A stretch of 31,914 bases of DNA from CAZZCU01 sp964652825 (lineage in GTDB: Bacteria > Bdellovibrionota_B > Oligoflexia > Oligoflexales > CAZZCU01): positions 1 to 31,914 of the forward strand of contig CAZZCU010000024.1 of the NCBI GenBank assembly GCA_964652825.1, given 5' to 3'. Below, one piece after another: positions 25,796 to 31,914 of the stretch (its first letter is position 1; every line of letters starts with the position of its first letter). Below the pieces are notes generated by a model. The model saw nothing but the letters and a program-made list of their open reading frames with translations. It was not told the origin of the DNA and ran no database searches. Both the position numbers and the translations under genes were made by a program.

Positions 25796-26746
25796 CTAGA
25801 ACAAGGTGTAGGAAACGTAAGCAACGTTCAAGAAACGCATATCAGCCAAATCATTAACGCGAGAGCTATAGAAACCTTGATGTTTCCAAACTGCTTCGTT
25901 AACCAATTTAACGCTATCGTTGATGGCATAAGAAACCTTCGCCAGAGTCTCGACCACAGGGGTATTTACGAAGTTGACATTACGGGTGCCATCAGCATTC
26001 ATTGAGTAAACCGGATCATAGGTATTCGTGAACCAGATTTGTGGCGAAAACTCCAAGCCTTTTACAGCCGCCACTTTATACGTTGCAATTCCGGCATAAA
26101 CCGCGGCATAGCTTGGATCATCTTTGCCAGCATCCAGCACACCTTCATCAGCGCTATCGCCAGTTGCCAGACCAAAACGCTCTCTGGTCGTCGCATCAGC
26201 CGTAACCCGTGCATCTTGAGGACGGCTGCTTAACGATGCGTGAAAGTAACCTTCGGCAGCCAACGACAGGGTACCGCCCGGCACGTTCAGTGTATTGGTG
26301 TTAGCGGAAAGGTTGATACCAACGTCACCATCTGTACCAGAACCAGCGGATGGCAAGAACAAGTTGATATAGGGTTTAACACCGTAGTTATCAGCAACGA
26401 TAAGATTGAAGTTGTTATATAATTCAGGACGGCGTTCAACGACTTGCGTGGTGCTGGTATTTTTTGTCCCAGCGATAACCAACAATGAATCAACTTTTTC
26501 TTTAAACATCGTTGCAGAAATATTGGAACGCAACTGTACTGACGGGGCGATGACGTTTTTCTCGGCTTCGCCGCTAATCTTGGTATTGTGACGAAGCTGC
26601 AAATTAGCAGTCATGTTATTAAGTACACCTGTTGCCGGCGCTGTTTTGGTTGCCGAGACCTCTTGAGCTTGCGCCGTACCGGTCAAGCCGACCAAAGCGA
26701 CTGCCGCACCTACGCTCAATAAACGCATGGTTTTTACTGCAAACAT
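25796..26746 (-). CDS. Putative outer-membrane beta-barrel protein, family unknown
   Basis: ATG 26746 follows a GGGGGAAAC ribosome site; the frame is open for 22 codons upstream, but that part is not signal-like. The 316-residue product starts with a clear Sec signal peptide, likely cleaved after AQA near residue 28. The mature chain is polar with many alternating hydrophobic/polar stretches typical of beta-strands. It ends in YVSYTLF, with the terminal Phe recognised by the BAM machinery of Gram-negative bacteria. I do not recognise a specific family. There are no Cys residues. It lies downstream of dusB on the same strand behind an AT-rich 154-base gap that carries TGTCA/TGACA repeats. Confidence 0.72.
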   Translation of the reverse strand: MFAVKTMRLLSVGAAVALVGLTGTAQAQEVSATKTAPATGVLNNMTANLQLRHNTKISGEAEKNVIAPSVQLRSNISATMFKEKVDSLLVIAGTKNTSTTQVVERRPELYNNFNLIVADNYGVKPYINLFLPSAGSGTDGDVGINLSANTNTLNVPGGTLSLAAEGYFHASLSSRPQDARVTADATTRERFGLATGDSADEGVLDAGKDDPSYAAVYAGIATYKVAAVKGLEFSPQIWFTNTYDPVYSMNADGTRNVNFVNTPVVETLAKVSYAINDSVKLVNEAVWKHQGFYSSRVNDLADMRFLNVAYVSYTLF

Positions 26747-26854
26747 GTTTCCCCCGCCGTTGTTGCATTGTTGTGGTGATGACAATGAGAAAAAACGCTC
26801 TGATTTTCTCATTTCTTTATAATCCTAATCTCATTTAGGTATTTTATTAGAATT

Positions 26855-26911
26855 TGTCAAGTTGTAAAATTAATAAGCTTTTGTCAGTCATTTTGACATG
26901 TTACACTGACA
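26855..26911. promoter_or_regulatory. TGTCA/TGACA repeat cluster upstream of the outer-membrane-like gene
   Basis: Four copies occur in 57 bases: TGTCA at 26855 and 26882, and TGACA at 26894 and 26907. TGTCAGT (26882-26888) and ACTGACA (26905-26911) form a 7-bp inverted repeat. The copy at 26855-26860 reads TTGACA on the minus strand and could be a -35 box, but no good -10 follows at 16-18 bases. One copy touches the dusB stop codon. A regulator site is possible but unproven. Confidence 0.35.
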
Positions 26912-28028
26912 TTATTAAGCCATCATCCCCAACGCCGCGATCCAGGCGACGGTCCATATCGAACTTGGGATCCCAGGCAAAGCGTTGCTGGGTACGGGAT
27001 TCGTAGATATCAGCGTCACGTTCATTAACGCCAGCAGCCCGAATAGACGCCGCAAAGTCCTCAATCAAACGCGCCGCGTTGGCAATATCATCAGCCTGAG
27101 TGATCTGCTCACGCAAATTTTTCACCCCTGGCCAGCCTTTGGCGTACCAAAGCAAATGCTTACGCATCATCACCGCGCCGTAGCCCTGATCGCCGTATTC
27201 TTGGTGCTGCCAACGCAAGTGTGCCATGACCACGTCCAGCCATTCGCCCAGCGTCACCGGTGCCTGATCCCCCGCCAGACGACGAAATAACCACGGATCA
27301 CCCAACGCGCCTCGACTGACCATGACCCCATCAACACCTGAGTATTGCCGCATCCAGGCACGATCATGTTCGGAGAAAATATTACCGTTGCCTATGACAG
27401 GAATCGACACCGCCTGTTTGATAGCCGCGATTGCGGGCAAATCGATGGGCGTCCCATAGTCATCATTACGCGTTCGGCCATGGACCGTTAGCCAGTCAGC
27501 GCCGCCATCGGCAGCCGCCCGCGCAACCGTCTCGCCATTCAGCGAGTTGCGATCCCAGCCGATCCGGATTTTCACGGATAGCGGCTTACGGGTCGCGGCA
27601 CGCGCCAAACGTACCGTTTCGTAGACGCGTTTGGGGTCTTTAAGAATAGCGCTACCGCAACCGTTCTTCACGACTTTGGTGACCGGACAGCCCATGTTGA
27701 TGTCGATGGTGTCAAATGGCATTTGTTCCAGAATACGAATTGCTTCAGCTGTTTCCTCGGCGCTGCGGCCGGTAATTTGAACCCCGAGAATCTTCTCCTC
27801 TGGATGCCGTTTGAGCATCGCCAAGGTTTTCTTGCTGTTATAAATCAACGCCGTCGCCGAAATCATCTCGACATAGGTCAACTCAGCCCCCTGGGCAGCA
27901 CACACCCGCCGGAAGGGATGATCCGACACACCCGCCAACGGCGCCAGGATGGTCGGAAAGTCCGATAGACCCAGTTGTTGCAGAATAGTAGTTTTCGGCA
28001 TCGTTCGCATGGCCCCCTGATAACGCAT
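26901..28028 (-). CDS. dusB: tRNA-dihydrouridine synthase, DusB-type
   Basis: Dus enzymes use FMN and NADPH to reduce uridines in the tRNA D-arm. The protein has the family start APLAGVSDHPFR, the catalytic-Cys segment DINMGCPVTKVVKNGCGSAIL (C114 from the first ATG), KIRIGW, HGRTR, GNGNIF and MVSRGALGDPW. A C-terminal helical domain follows. This is the DusB order; as usual, assignment to DusB rather than another Dus is by similarity. At up to 375 residues it is longer than most (about 320-340), with a C-terminal extension ending in an acidic/basic tail. The start is uncertain among ATG 28028, 28010 and 28001, and a strong inverted repeat covers this region. No fis gene is adjacent. Confidence 0.9.
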   Translation of the reverse strand: MRYQGAMRTMPKTTILQQLGLSDFPTILAPLAGVSDHPFRRVCAAQGAELTYVEMISATALIYNSKKTLAMLKRHPEEKILGVQITGRSAEETAEAIRILEQMPFDTIDINMGCPVTKVVKNGCGSAILKDPKRVYETVRLARAATRKPLSVKIRIGWDRNSLNGETVARAAADGGADWLTVHGRTRNDDYGTPIDLPAIAAIKQAVSIPVIGNGNIFSEHDRAWMRQYSGVDGVMVSRGALGDPWLFRRLAGDQAPVTLGEWLDVVMAHLRWQHQEYGDQGYGAVMMRKHLLWYAKGWPGVKNLREQITQADDIANAARLIEDFAASIRAAGVNERDADIYESRTQQRFAWDPKFDMDRRLDRGVGDDGLIMSV

Positions 28029-28045
28029 CAGGGCAACGGGGGCCA
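28010..28045 (-). promoter_or_regulatory. Strong inverted repeat over the dusB start region
   Basis: The segment pairs TGGCCCC (28010-28016) with GGGGCCA (28039-28045), and inside it CTGAT (28017-28021) with ATCAG (28027-28031), leaving a short bulge. An alternative register pairs CCCTGAT with ATCAGGG around a 5-base loop. The ATG at 28028 lies at the loop edge, and the G-rich arm is the only ribosome-site-like sequence for the later ATG starts. There is no T-run, so it is not a terminator. It may control translation; that is inference. Confidence 0.5.
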
Positions 28046-28081
28046 GCGAAAAATCGCTAAGTCACGGTAACAGGAAATTAG

Positions 28082-29203
28082 TTAGGGTAAAGCCAAGCTT
28101 TGGACTTGCGCACCGATGAACATCTGTGGATTGGACGACATGTTGCCACCCTCTTTGCGCACGATGCAAGTACGGATATTTTCCGCCAAATTCGCCCAAT
28201 TGCTCGACGTCGGCAGATTGTCGATCAGACAACCATCCCAGTACGTGTAGAGTGCTTCGGCACTGCAACCAAAAGAAGTCTTATCGGCGCTGGCCGCGGT
28301 CAAGATAATCCGGTTGGGTTTTTTCAAACCATGTTGATCAAGAGTATACAAACCCGAGTAGCAGGCGGAAATCAAAACCACGGTCGGACGATCACCGCAG
28401 GCATTATTCAAAGCCGCATCGAGATCTCTTGGCGCCAATCGCTGACTGCCTAGACAAAAGCCATCGCGAGCACCATGCGAAGTCATATGCACCAAACAAG
28501 CATCATTTGCACCTTGCGGCTGAAGCTCCTGCAATGACAATGCAAGGTTTTGTGCGCTGGCCGGCTTCACCGTGGCACTTTGATGTTTCGGTTTTAGAGA
28601 TAACTCACGGAAATTTTGTTCTGGAATACCGCGGCCGACAAAATGCCGTTTAATCGCCAAACGTGCATTATCAAAAGCTGAGATCCATTGATTTTGCGAG
28701 CCTTGATCACTCGCCATCAAGACGACTTTCCAGTTGATTCCACCAGTACCAACATTAGCACCACCAACCGTCCCGCCTTTGGCATTGAACTGAATTTTAC
28801 GGATCAGTTGCGTGCCGTTACCATAAGCGACAATGGTAATAATGCCGCCGCTATTCAGTTGTAACGGGCTTACTGATTGGAAAAATCTGCGATCAGCATT
28901 AATGGCGCCGACCGGCGTAAAAGAATACGTGCCGCTTTGGCCTTCGGCGCAAACAGCAACATTACCGATACAAAAACCGGCGCGCGCGTAGCCCGCTGGC
29001 GCCGACAGCATAAGTGGATATGCAGCGGGTGTCGCGCCATTGGCTGCGCCGATGCTAACATATAGAGAGGTACTTGGATCCGAGTGCAGCTCGGCACCAT
29101 CGTCACGCGCTTGACCGCAGGCCGATAACGCGGCGATCAGTACCAACACGAAACCAAAGCGCGTAGCTAAGCTGTTCGACTTTTGTTTAGACGTGAAATA
29201 CAT
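28082..29203 (-). CDS. C13-family (legumain-like) peptidase lipoprotein
   Basis: This 373-residue protein has a signal peptide with lipobox LSAC (Cys29). A beta-rich N-terminal region (about 45-150) precedes a caspase-fold catalytic domain (about 157-345). H243 (MTSHGARDG) and C281 (SACYSG) form the catalytic dyad. The following TAASADKTSFGCSAEALYTYW block is characteristic of bacterial C13 peptidases. Clan CD enzymes of this family cleave after Asn or Asp, but specificity here is unknown. Several extra Cys residues suggest disulfides in an exported domain. GAGG precedes ATG 29203 with good spacing. It sits between dusB downstream and a CPBP membrane protease upstream, all on the same strand. 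Confidence 0.85.
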   Translation of the reverse strand: MYFTSKQKSNSLATRFGFVLVLIAALSACGQARDDGAELHSDPSTSLYVSIGAANGATPAAYPLMLSAPAGYARAGFCIGNVAVCAEGQSGTYSFTPVGAINADRRFFQSVSPLQLNSGGIITIVAYGNGTQLIRKIQFNAKGGTVGGANVGTGGINWKVVLMASDQGSQNQWISAFDNARLAIKRHFVGRGIPEQNFRELSLKPKHQSATVKPASAQNLALSLQELQPQGANDACLVHMTSHGARDGFCLGSQRLAPRDLDAALNNACGDRPTVVLISACYSGLYTLDQHGLKKPNRIILTAASADKTSFGCSAEALYTYWDGCLIDNLPTSSNWANLAENIRTCIVRKEGGNMSSNPQMFIGAQVQSLALP

Positions 29204-29374
29204 GGATCGACCTCGTGGCTTTTATTTGCAACTACTACACGTAGCAAATTCGGGGCCGATATGAATTTCAATAATATCGCATGGTTATGCCTATGCTAAG
29301 CGTCCATAAGCATTGCATTTTTCCAGAACTGTCTTAACTGTAAACACCTAAAACCATTCTCAATTGAGCTGACT
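29204..29374. other. Intergenic region upstream of the C13 lipoprotein gene
   Basis: These 171 bases separate the CPBP gene from the C13 gene on the minus strand. I see only a weak promoter-like pair on the minus strand, TTGCTA followed by a 17-base spacer and TAAAAG, close to the start codon. It overlaps an imperfect inverted repeat ATTTGC/GCAAAT (29224-29249). No terminator hairpin is evident after the CPBP gene. Confidence 0.35.
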
Positions 29375-30463
29375 TTAAAAATGTAGCGCCAGGGGTGGCA
29401 GCCACAAAACAGGCATTTTCGCGTCCACGCGGTTTTCGAGACGGGTGATTTGAAATTCCGTCAAAAACGCAAAGACATCCCACCAAGCATGAATAAAAAC
29501 CGCCTCGGCGATCGACCACTGGTTCTGCTGCGTCACATAACCCATGTACCAGCCAAGGACTAACTGCGGCAGCGGAACCTCGACATTGTTCATATGCGCC
29601 AGAGCAAACAAACCAGCGGTAGCGGTATTGCTCCAAAACTCGCTACCAAGCCAGTGCATCATCACCGGCATTATCCAGCCGCGAAACACCGCTTCTTCGT
29701 GCACGCCGGCATTATAGGAATAAGCACCGGCAAAAAATACATCCGCCGATGATAGAGAATCGCGTTTAATGCCTTCGATCTCGCTACTGACAGTCATTAG
29801 ATGCAAGCCGGCGGCGATACCAAGCGGCACCAAGGTCGTTGCACGAGTCAGGAAATCAAACCGAAAAGGCGCCAACAATACCTCCCCTGGTGTTTCCTGA
29901 GCTTTTAGAAACCGAAAATTGCCGGCGAGCTGATGCGTGGGTACCGCCGAGCGAAAGCTATGGTAGGCGCTCATGCCGCCGGCGCCCTGATATAACAACG
30001 CACCCAGAGTATATTTACGAACGCCGGTATCCTCGCTGGTGATCGCGGTTTCTTCCGGCAGATTCTGACGACGCAACTCGGCATTGCGATCAGACTGTCG
30101 TCGTAAAGCGTCCTTGTGCAAATCGGCATACACCAGGCTGGCAACGGCCGTACCCGTATAAGCGGCAGCATAGGTATACTGCCCTTCGTACCATTGATCA
30201 AAACCCGGGAAGAGAAAACTCACCAGCGGTGACAACACATAGTCGCGCGGGCGATCGCGCTCACGAATCAGACGAAAAGGCTCTTTAACGCGGACCGTCT
30301 GGCCGTATTCGGACTCGTAAGCCGTGCCATCAATACTGTCTTCCTCGTCAGCAGCCAGCGCCGAAAGGCTCACTATACCCATCATCATTATCAGTAGCGC
30401 TGCTGGCGCAATCTTTAACCCATAGGAAAATCGCCCGCCGCATCCCGCCTTCATCATCAGCAT
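29375..30463 (-). CDS. CPBP-family intramembrane metalloprotease
   Basis: I start at ATG 30463 behind an AAAGAG site; the open frame continues upstream only to a TTG. The 362-residue product has a signal-like N-terminal span (about 18-37). A soluble region with a PGFDQWYEG segment around residues 85-95 resembles the small membrane-associated domains often placed before CPBP proteases. The C-terminal CPBP domain (about 210-345) has all three motifs: E256-E257-x3-R261 (HEEAVFRGW), F-x3-H290 (FALAHMNN) and H325-x3-D329 (HAWWD). Bacterial CPBP proteins act in protein maturation, immunity to bacteriocins or stress signalling; the role here is unknown. It is divergent from serS. Confidence 0.87.
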   Translation of the reverse strand: MLMMKAGCGGRFSYGLKIAPAALLIMMMGIVSLSALAADEEDSIDGTAYESEYGQTVRVKEPFRLIRERDRPRDYVLSPLVSFLFPGFDQWYEGQYTYAAAYTGTAVASLVYADLHKDALRRQSDRNAELRRQNLPEETAITSEDTGVRKYTLGALLYQGAGGMSAYHSFRSAVPTHQLAGNFRFLKAQETPGEVLLAPFRFDFLTRATTLVPLGIAAGLHLMTVSSEIEGIKRDSLSSADVFFAGAYSYNAGVHEEAVFRGWIMPVMMHWLGSEFWSNTATAGLFALAHMNNVEVPLPQLVLGWYMGYVTQQNQWSIAEAVFIHAWWDVFAFLTEFQITRLENRVDAKMPVLWLPPLALHF

Positions 30464-30570
30464 CAACTCTTTAAATAATTGTTTGCATTTAGCCTGAATG
30501 ATAGTTTTACTACTTGCACGTTTACTTAGCAATTACCTGTGGTAGCTGTTGGCCATGGCGGAGACGAAAT

Positions 30571-31833
30571 ATGTTGGACATCAAATTTATTCGCGACAAC
30601 CCTGAACTCATCAAGAAGGGCGCCGCCGACAAACGCATAAACATTGATCTGGATGCTCTGCTCGCTGCCGATGCGGCGTTCAAGCCATTGCAACAAGAGC
30701 TGGAAACACTGCAAAGCCAACGCAACGCCATGTCAAAAACCATTGGTGCCCTGCCCCCCGCAGAACGCGAACAAGCCAAAACCAAAGTCGCCGGCATCAA
30801 AGCGCAAATGGAAGCGATCGAGCAAAAAATGGAAGCGCTCAAGCCCGAGCTTGAACGCTTGTTGCTGTTGGTACCACAACCAGCGCGCTCTGATGTGCCC
30901 GTGGGCAAAGATGATAGCGACAACGTTGAAATCAAGAAAAGCGGTACCATCCCAAACTTCGCCTTTAAGGTTCGCGATCACGCCGAACTCGGCGAAAAAC
31001 TCGGCATCATTGATGTCGAGCGCGGTGTCAAACTCGCCGGCAGCCGCTCCTATATCCTTCGCGGTGATGGTGCGCGACTGGAGCAAGCGGTGTTGCGCTA
31101 CACTTACGATAAGCTCTGCGCCAAAGGCTACGTGCCCATGACGATTCCGGTACTGGTCAAGGAAGACGCCATGGTGGGAACCGGTTATTTTCCCACCGGC
31201 CGTGATCAGGCGTATCTGGTCGAACGTGACGAGATGACCCTGGTCGGAACCGCGGAAGTTTCGCTTACCAGTTATTACGGCAACGAGATTCTGAACGTCC
31301 AAGAGTTGCCCGTGCGAATGATGGCCTGGAGCTCTTGTTTTCGCCGTGAGGCTGGCACCTATGGCAAAGACACGCGCGGCTTATACCGTGTCCATCAATT
31401 CCAAAAAATCGAGCAGGTGATTGTCGCGCCAGCCGACACTAAATTATCGGAACAACTTCACGATGAGTTGTTGCATAACGCCGAAGAGATTCTTCAGGAT
31501 TTCGGTTTACCGTATCGGGTCGTCTATGTCTGCACCGGTGATCTTGGCCAAGGCCAAGTACGCAAACACGATATCGAAACATGGATGCCATCTCGCAACG
31601 CTTATAGCGAAACACACAGCTGCTCGACCTTTCATGATTTTCAGGCACGACGCCTCAAGATGCGTTACAAAGACGCCCAGGGCAAAACCCAGGTTTGTTA
31701 CACGTTGAACAATACGGCGATAGCAACTCCACGCGTTTTAATTCCGCTCATGGAATGCTATCAGCAAGCCGACGGCAGCATCCGGATTCCCGAGAAGCTG
31801 CGACCATACATGGGTGGACAGGAAATAATCTAA
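30571..31833 (+). CDS. serS: Seryl-tRNA synthetase
   Basis: SerRS charges tRNA-Ser (and tRNA-Sec) with serine in the cytoplasm. I start at ATG 30571, with GGAG eight bases upstream, giving 420 residues, the normal length; the frame is open further upstream without family sequence. An N-terminal tRNA-binding coiled-coil arm covers about 30-100. The class II core has TGYFPTGRDQAYLVERDE and TAEVSLTSYY, motif 2 around RRMMAWSSCFRREAG-like sequence, the SCSTFHDFQARR block, and motif 3. Motif 3 reads TLNNTAIATPRVLIPLMECYQ rather than the common TLNGSGLAVGRTL form, but the key Arg is retained. The stop codon directly abuts the right copy of the 54-bp repeat. Confidence 0.97.
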   Translation: MLDIKFIRDNPELIKKGAADKRINIDLDALLAADAAFKPLQQELETLQSQRNAMSKTIGALPPAEREQAKTKVAGIKAQMEAIEQKMEALKPELERLLLLVPQPARSDVPVGKDDSDNVEIKKSGTIPNFAFKVRDHAELGEKLGIIDVERGVKLAGSRSYILRGDGARLEQAVLRYTYDKLCAKGYVPMTIPVLVKEDAMVGTGYFPTGRDQAYLVERDEMTLVGTAEVSLTSYYGNEILNVQELPVRMMAWSSCFRREAGTYGKDTRGLYRVHQFQKIEQVIVAPADTKLSEQLHDELLHNAEEILQDFGLPYRVVYVCTGDLGQGQVRKHDIETWMPSRNAYSETHSCSTFHDFQARRLKMRYKDAQGKTQVCYTLNNTAIATPRVLIPLMECYQQADGSIRIPEKLRPYMGGQEII

Positions 31834-31886
31834 AACTGCTCTACTCGTGTGTTGCCAATCGCCTCATAATTCTCTCGTTATGAAAG
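31833..31886 (+). repeat. Right copy of the 54-bp inverted repeat
   Basis: This copy begins at the last base of the serS TAA stop and matches the reverse complement of bases 1-54 at 53 of 54 positions; the mismatch is at 31859. Past 31886 another 28 bases run to the window end with no counterpart visible, because the left copy is cut by the window edge. In both copies the repeat follows a gene's stop codon in the same relative orientation. Confidence 0.9.
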
Positions 31887-31914
31887 CTAATATAGATATC
31901 AAGCAGTGCCTGTA

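Noticed and set aside
1..31914. Window as a complete linear plasmid or phage with terminal inverted repeats
   Set aside because: Content is housekeeping (serS, murF, lspA, dusB, tRNA), there are no replication or capsid genes, and the right repeat is not at the very end.

Overview
This 31.9 kb window is a gene-dense stretch (about 50% GC by eye) of a Gram-negative chromosome. I see no phage, transposase, CRISPR or rRNA. It holds 24 confident protein genes, one tRNA-Cys and three clear intrinsic terminators, and no gene-free gap exceeds 300 bases. A Gram-negative, diderm host is shown by LspA, four lipobox proteins, a periplasmic sugar-binding protein and a predicted outer-membrane barrel protein ending in Phe. 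The surface proteins (VWA, PLD and C13-peptidase lipoproteins) and the long-insert LspA make me think of Bdellovibrionota/Oligoflexia or another deltaproteobacterial-type group. That placement is inference only.

Layout, left to right. 1-1329 (minus): lspA and a class I methyltransferase, translationally coupled. 1427-2584 (plus): a VWA-domain lipoprotein with an unusual two-hairpin leader. 2592-6710 (minus): hutU (urocanate hydratase), a small single-span protein, a UMF1/Atg22-type MFS transporter and a small four-span protein. 6711-6935: a very AT-rich promoter region, then a PLD-type lipoprotein (plus) closed by a strong terminator. 8247-8915 (minus): an HExxH membrane protein, divergent from a YeiH-family transporter (plus). 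9968-11075 (minus): tRNA-Cys and prolyl iminopeptidase. 11156-12550 (plus): murF, convergent with a full-length Sua5/TsaC (minus). 13810-14304 (plus): a small lipoprotein with an extremely Tyr/Trp-rich tail. 14363-14764 (minus): a hendecad-repeat coiled-coil protein. 14851-19065 (minus): a malEFGK-type sugar ABC transporter operon. 19220-25719 (plus): an AddB-like Fe-S nuclease and an AddA-like helicase-nuclease. 25796-30463 (minus): an outer-membrane-like protein, a DusB-type tRNA-dihydrouridine synthase, a C13 (legumain-like) lipoprotein and a CPBP intramembrane protease. 30571-31833 (plus): serS.

How the genes fit together. LspA would mature the window's lipoproteins, and the first lipoprotein gene is divergently adjacent to it. 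The Mal-type operon imports sugar. The AddAB-like pair forms a two-gene double-strand-break resection machine. Several housekeeping genes (murF, sua5, dusB, serS, tRNA-Cys) are interspersed with surface or accessory genes.

The most unusual structural signal is a 54-bp, 53/54-identical inverted repeat at the two ends of the window. Each copy starts at the stop codon of the outward-reading gene beside it. Other items worth a second look are the overlapping hairpins before the VWA gene, the palindrome-laden promoter before the PLD gene, a hairpin over the dusB start, the aromatic-tail lipoprotein and the surface caspase-fold protease. I did not find a complete new defence or mobile system that I can support.
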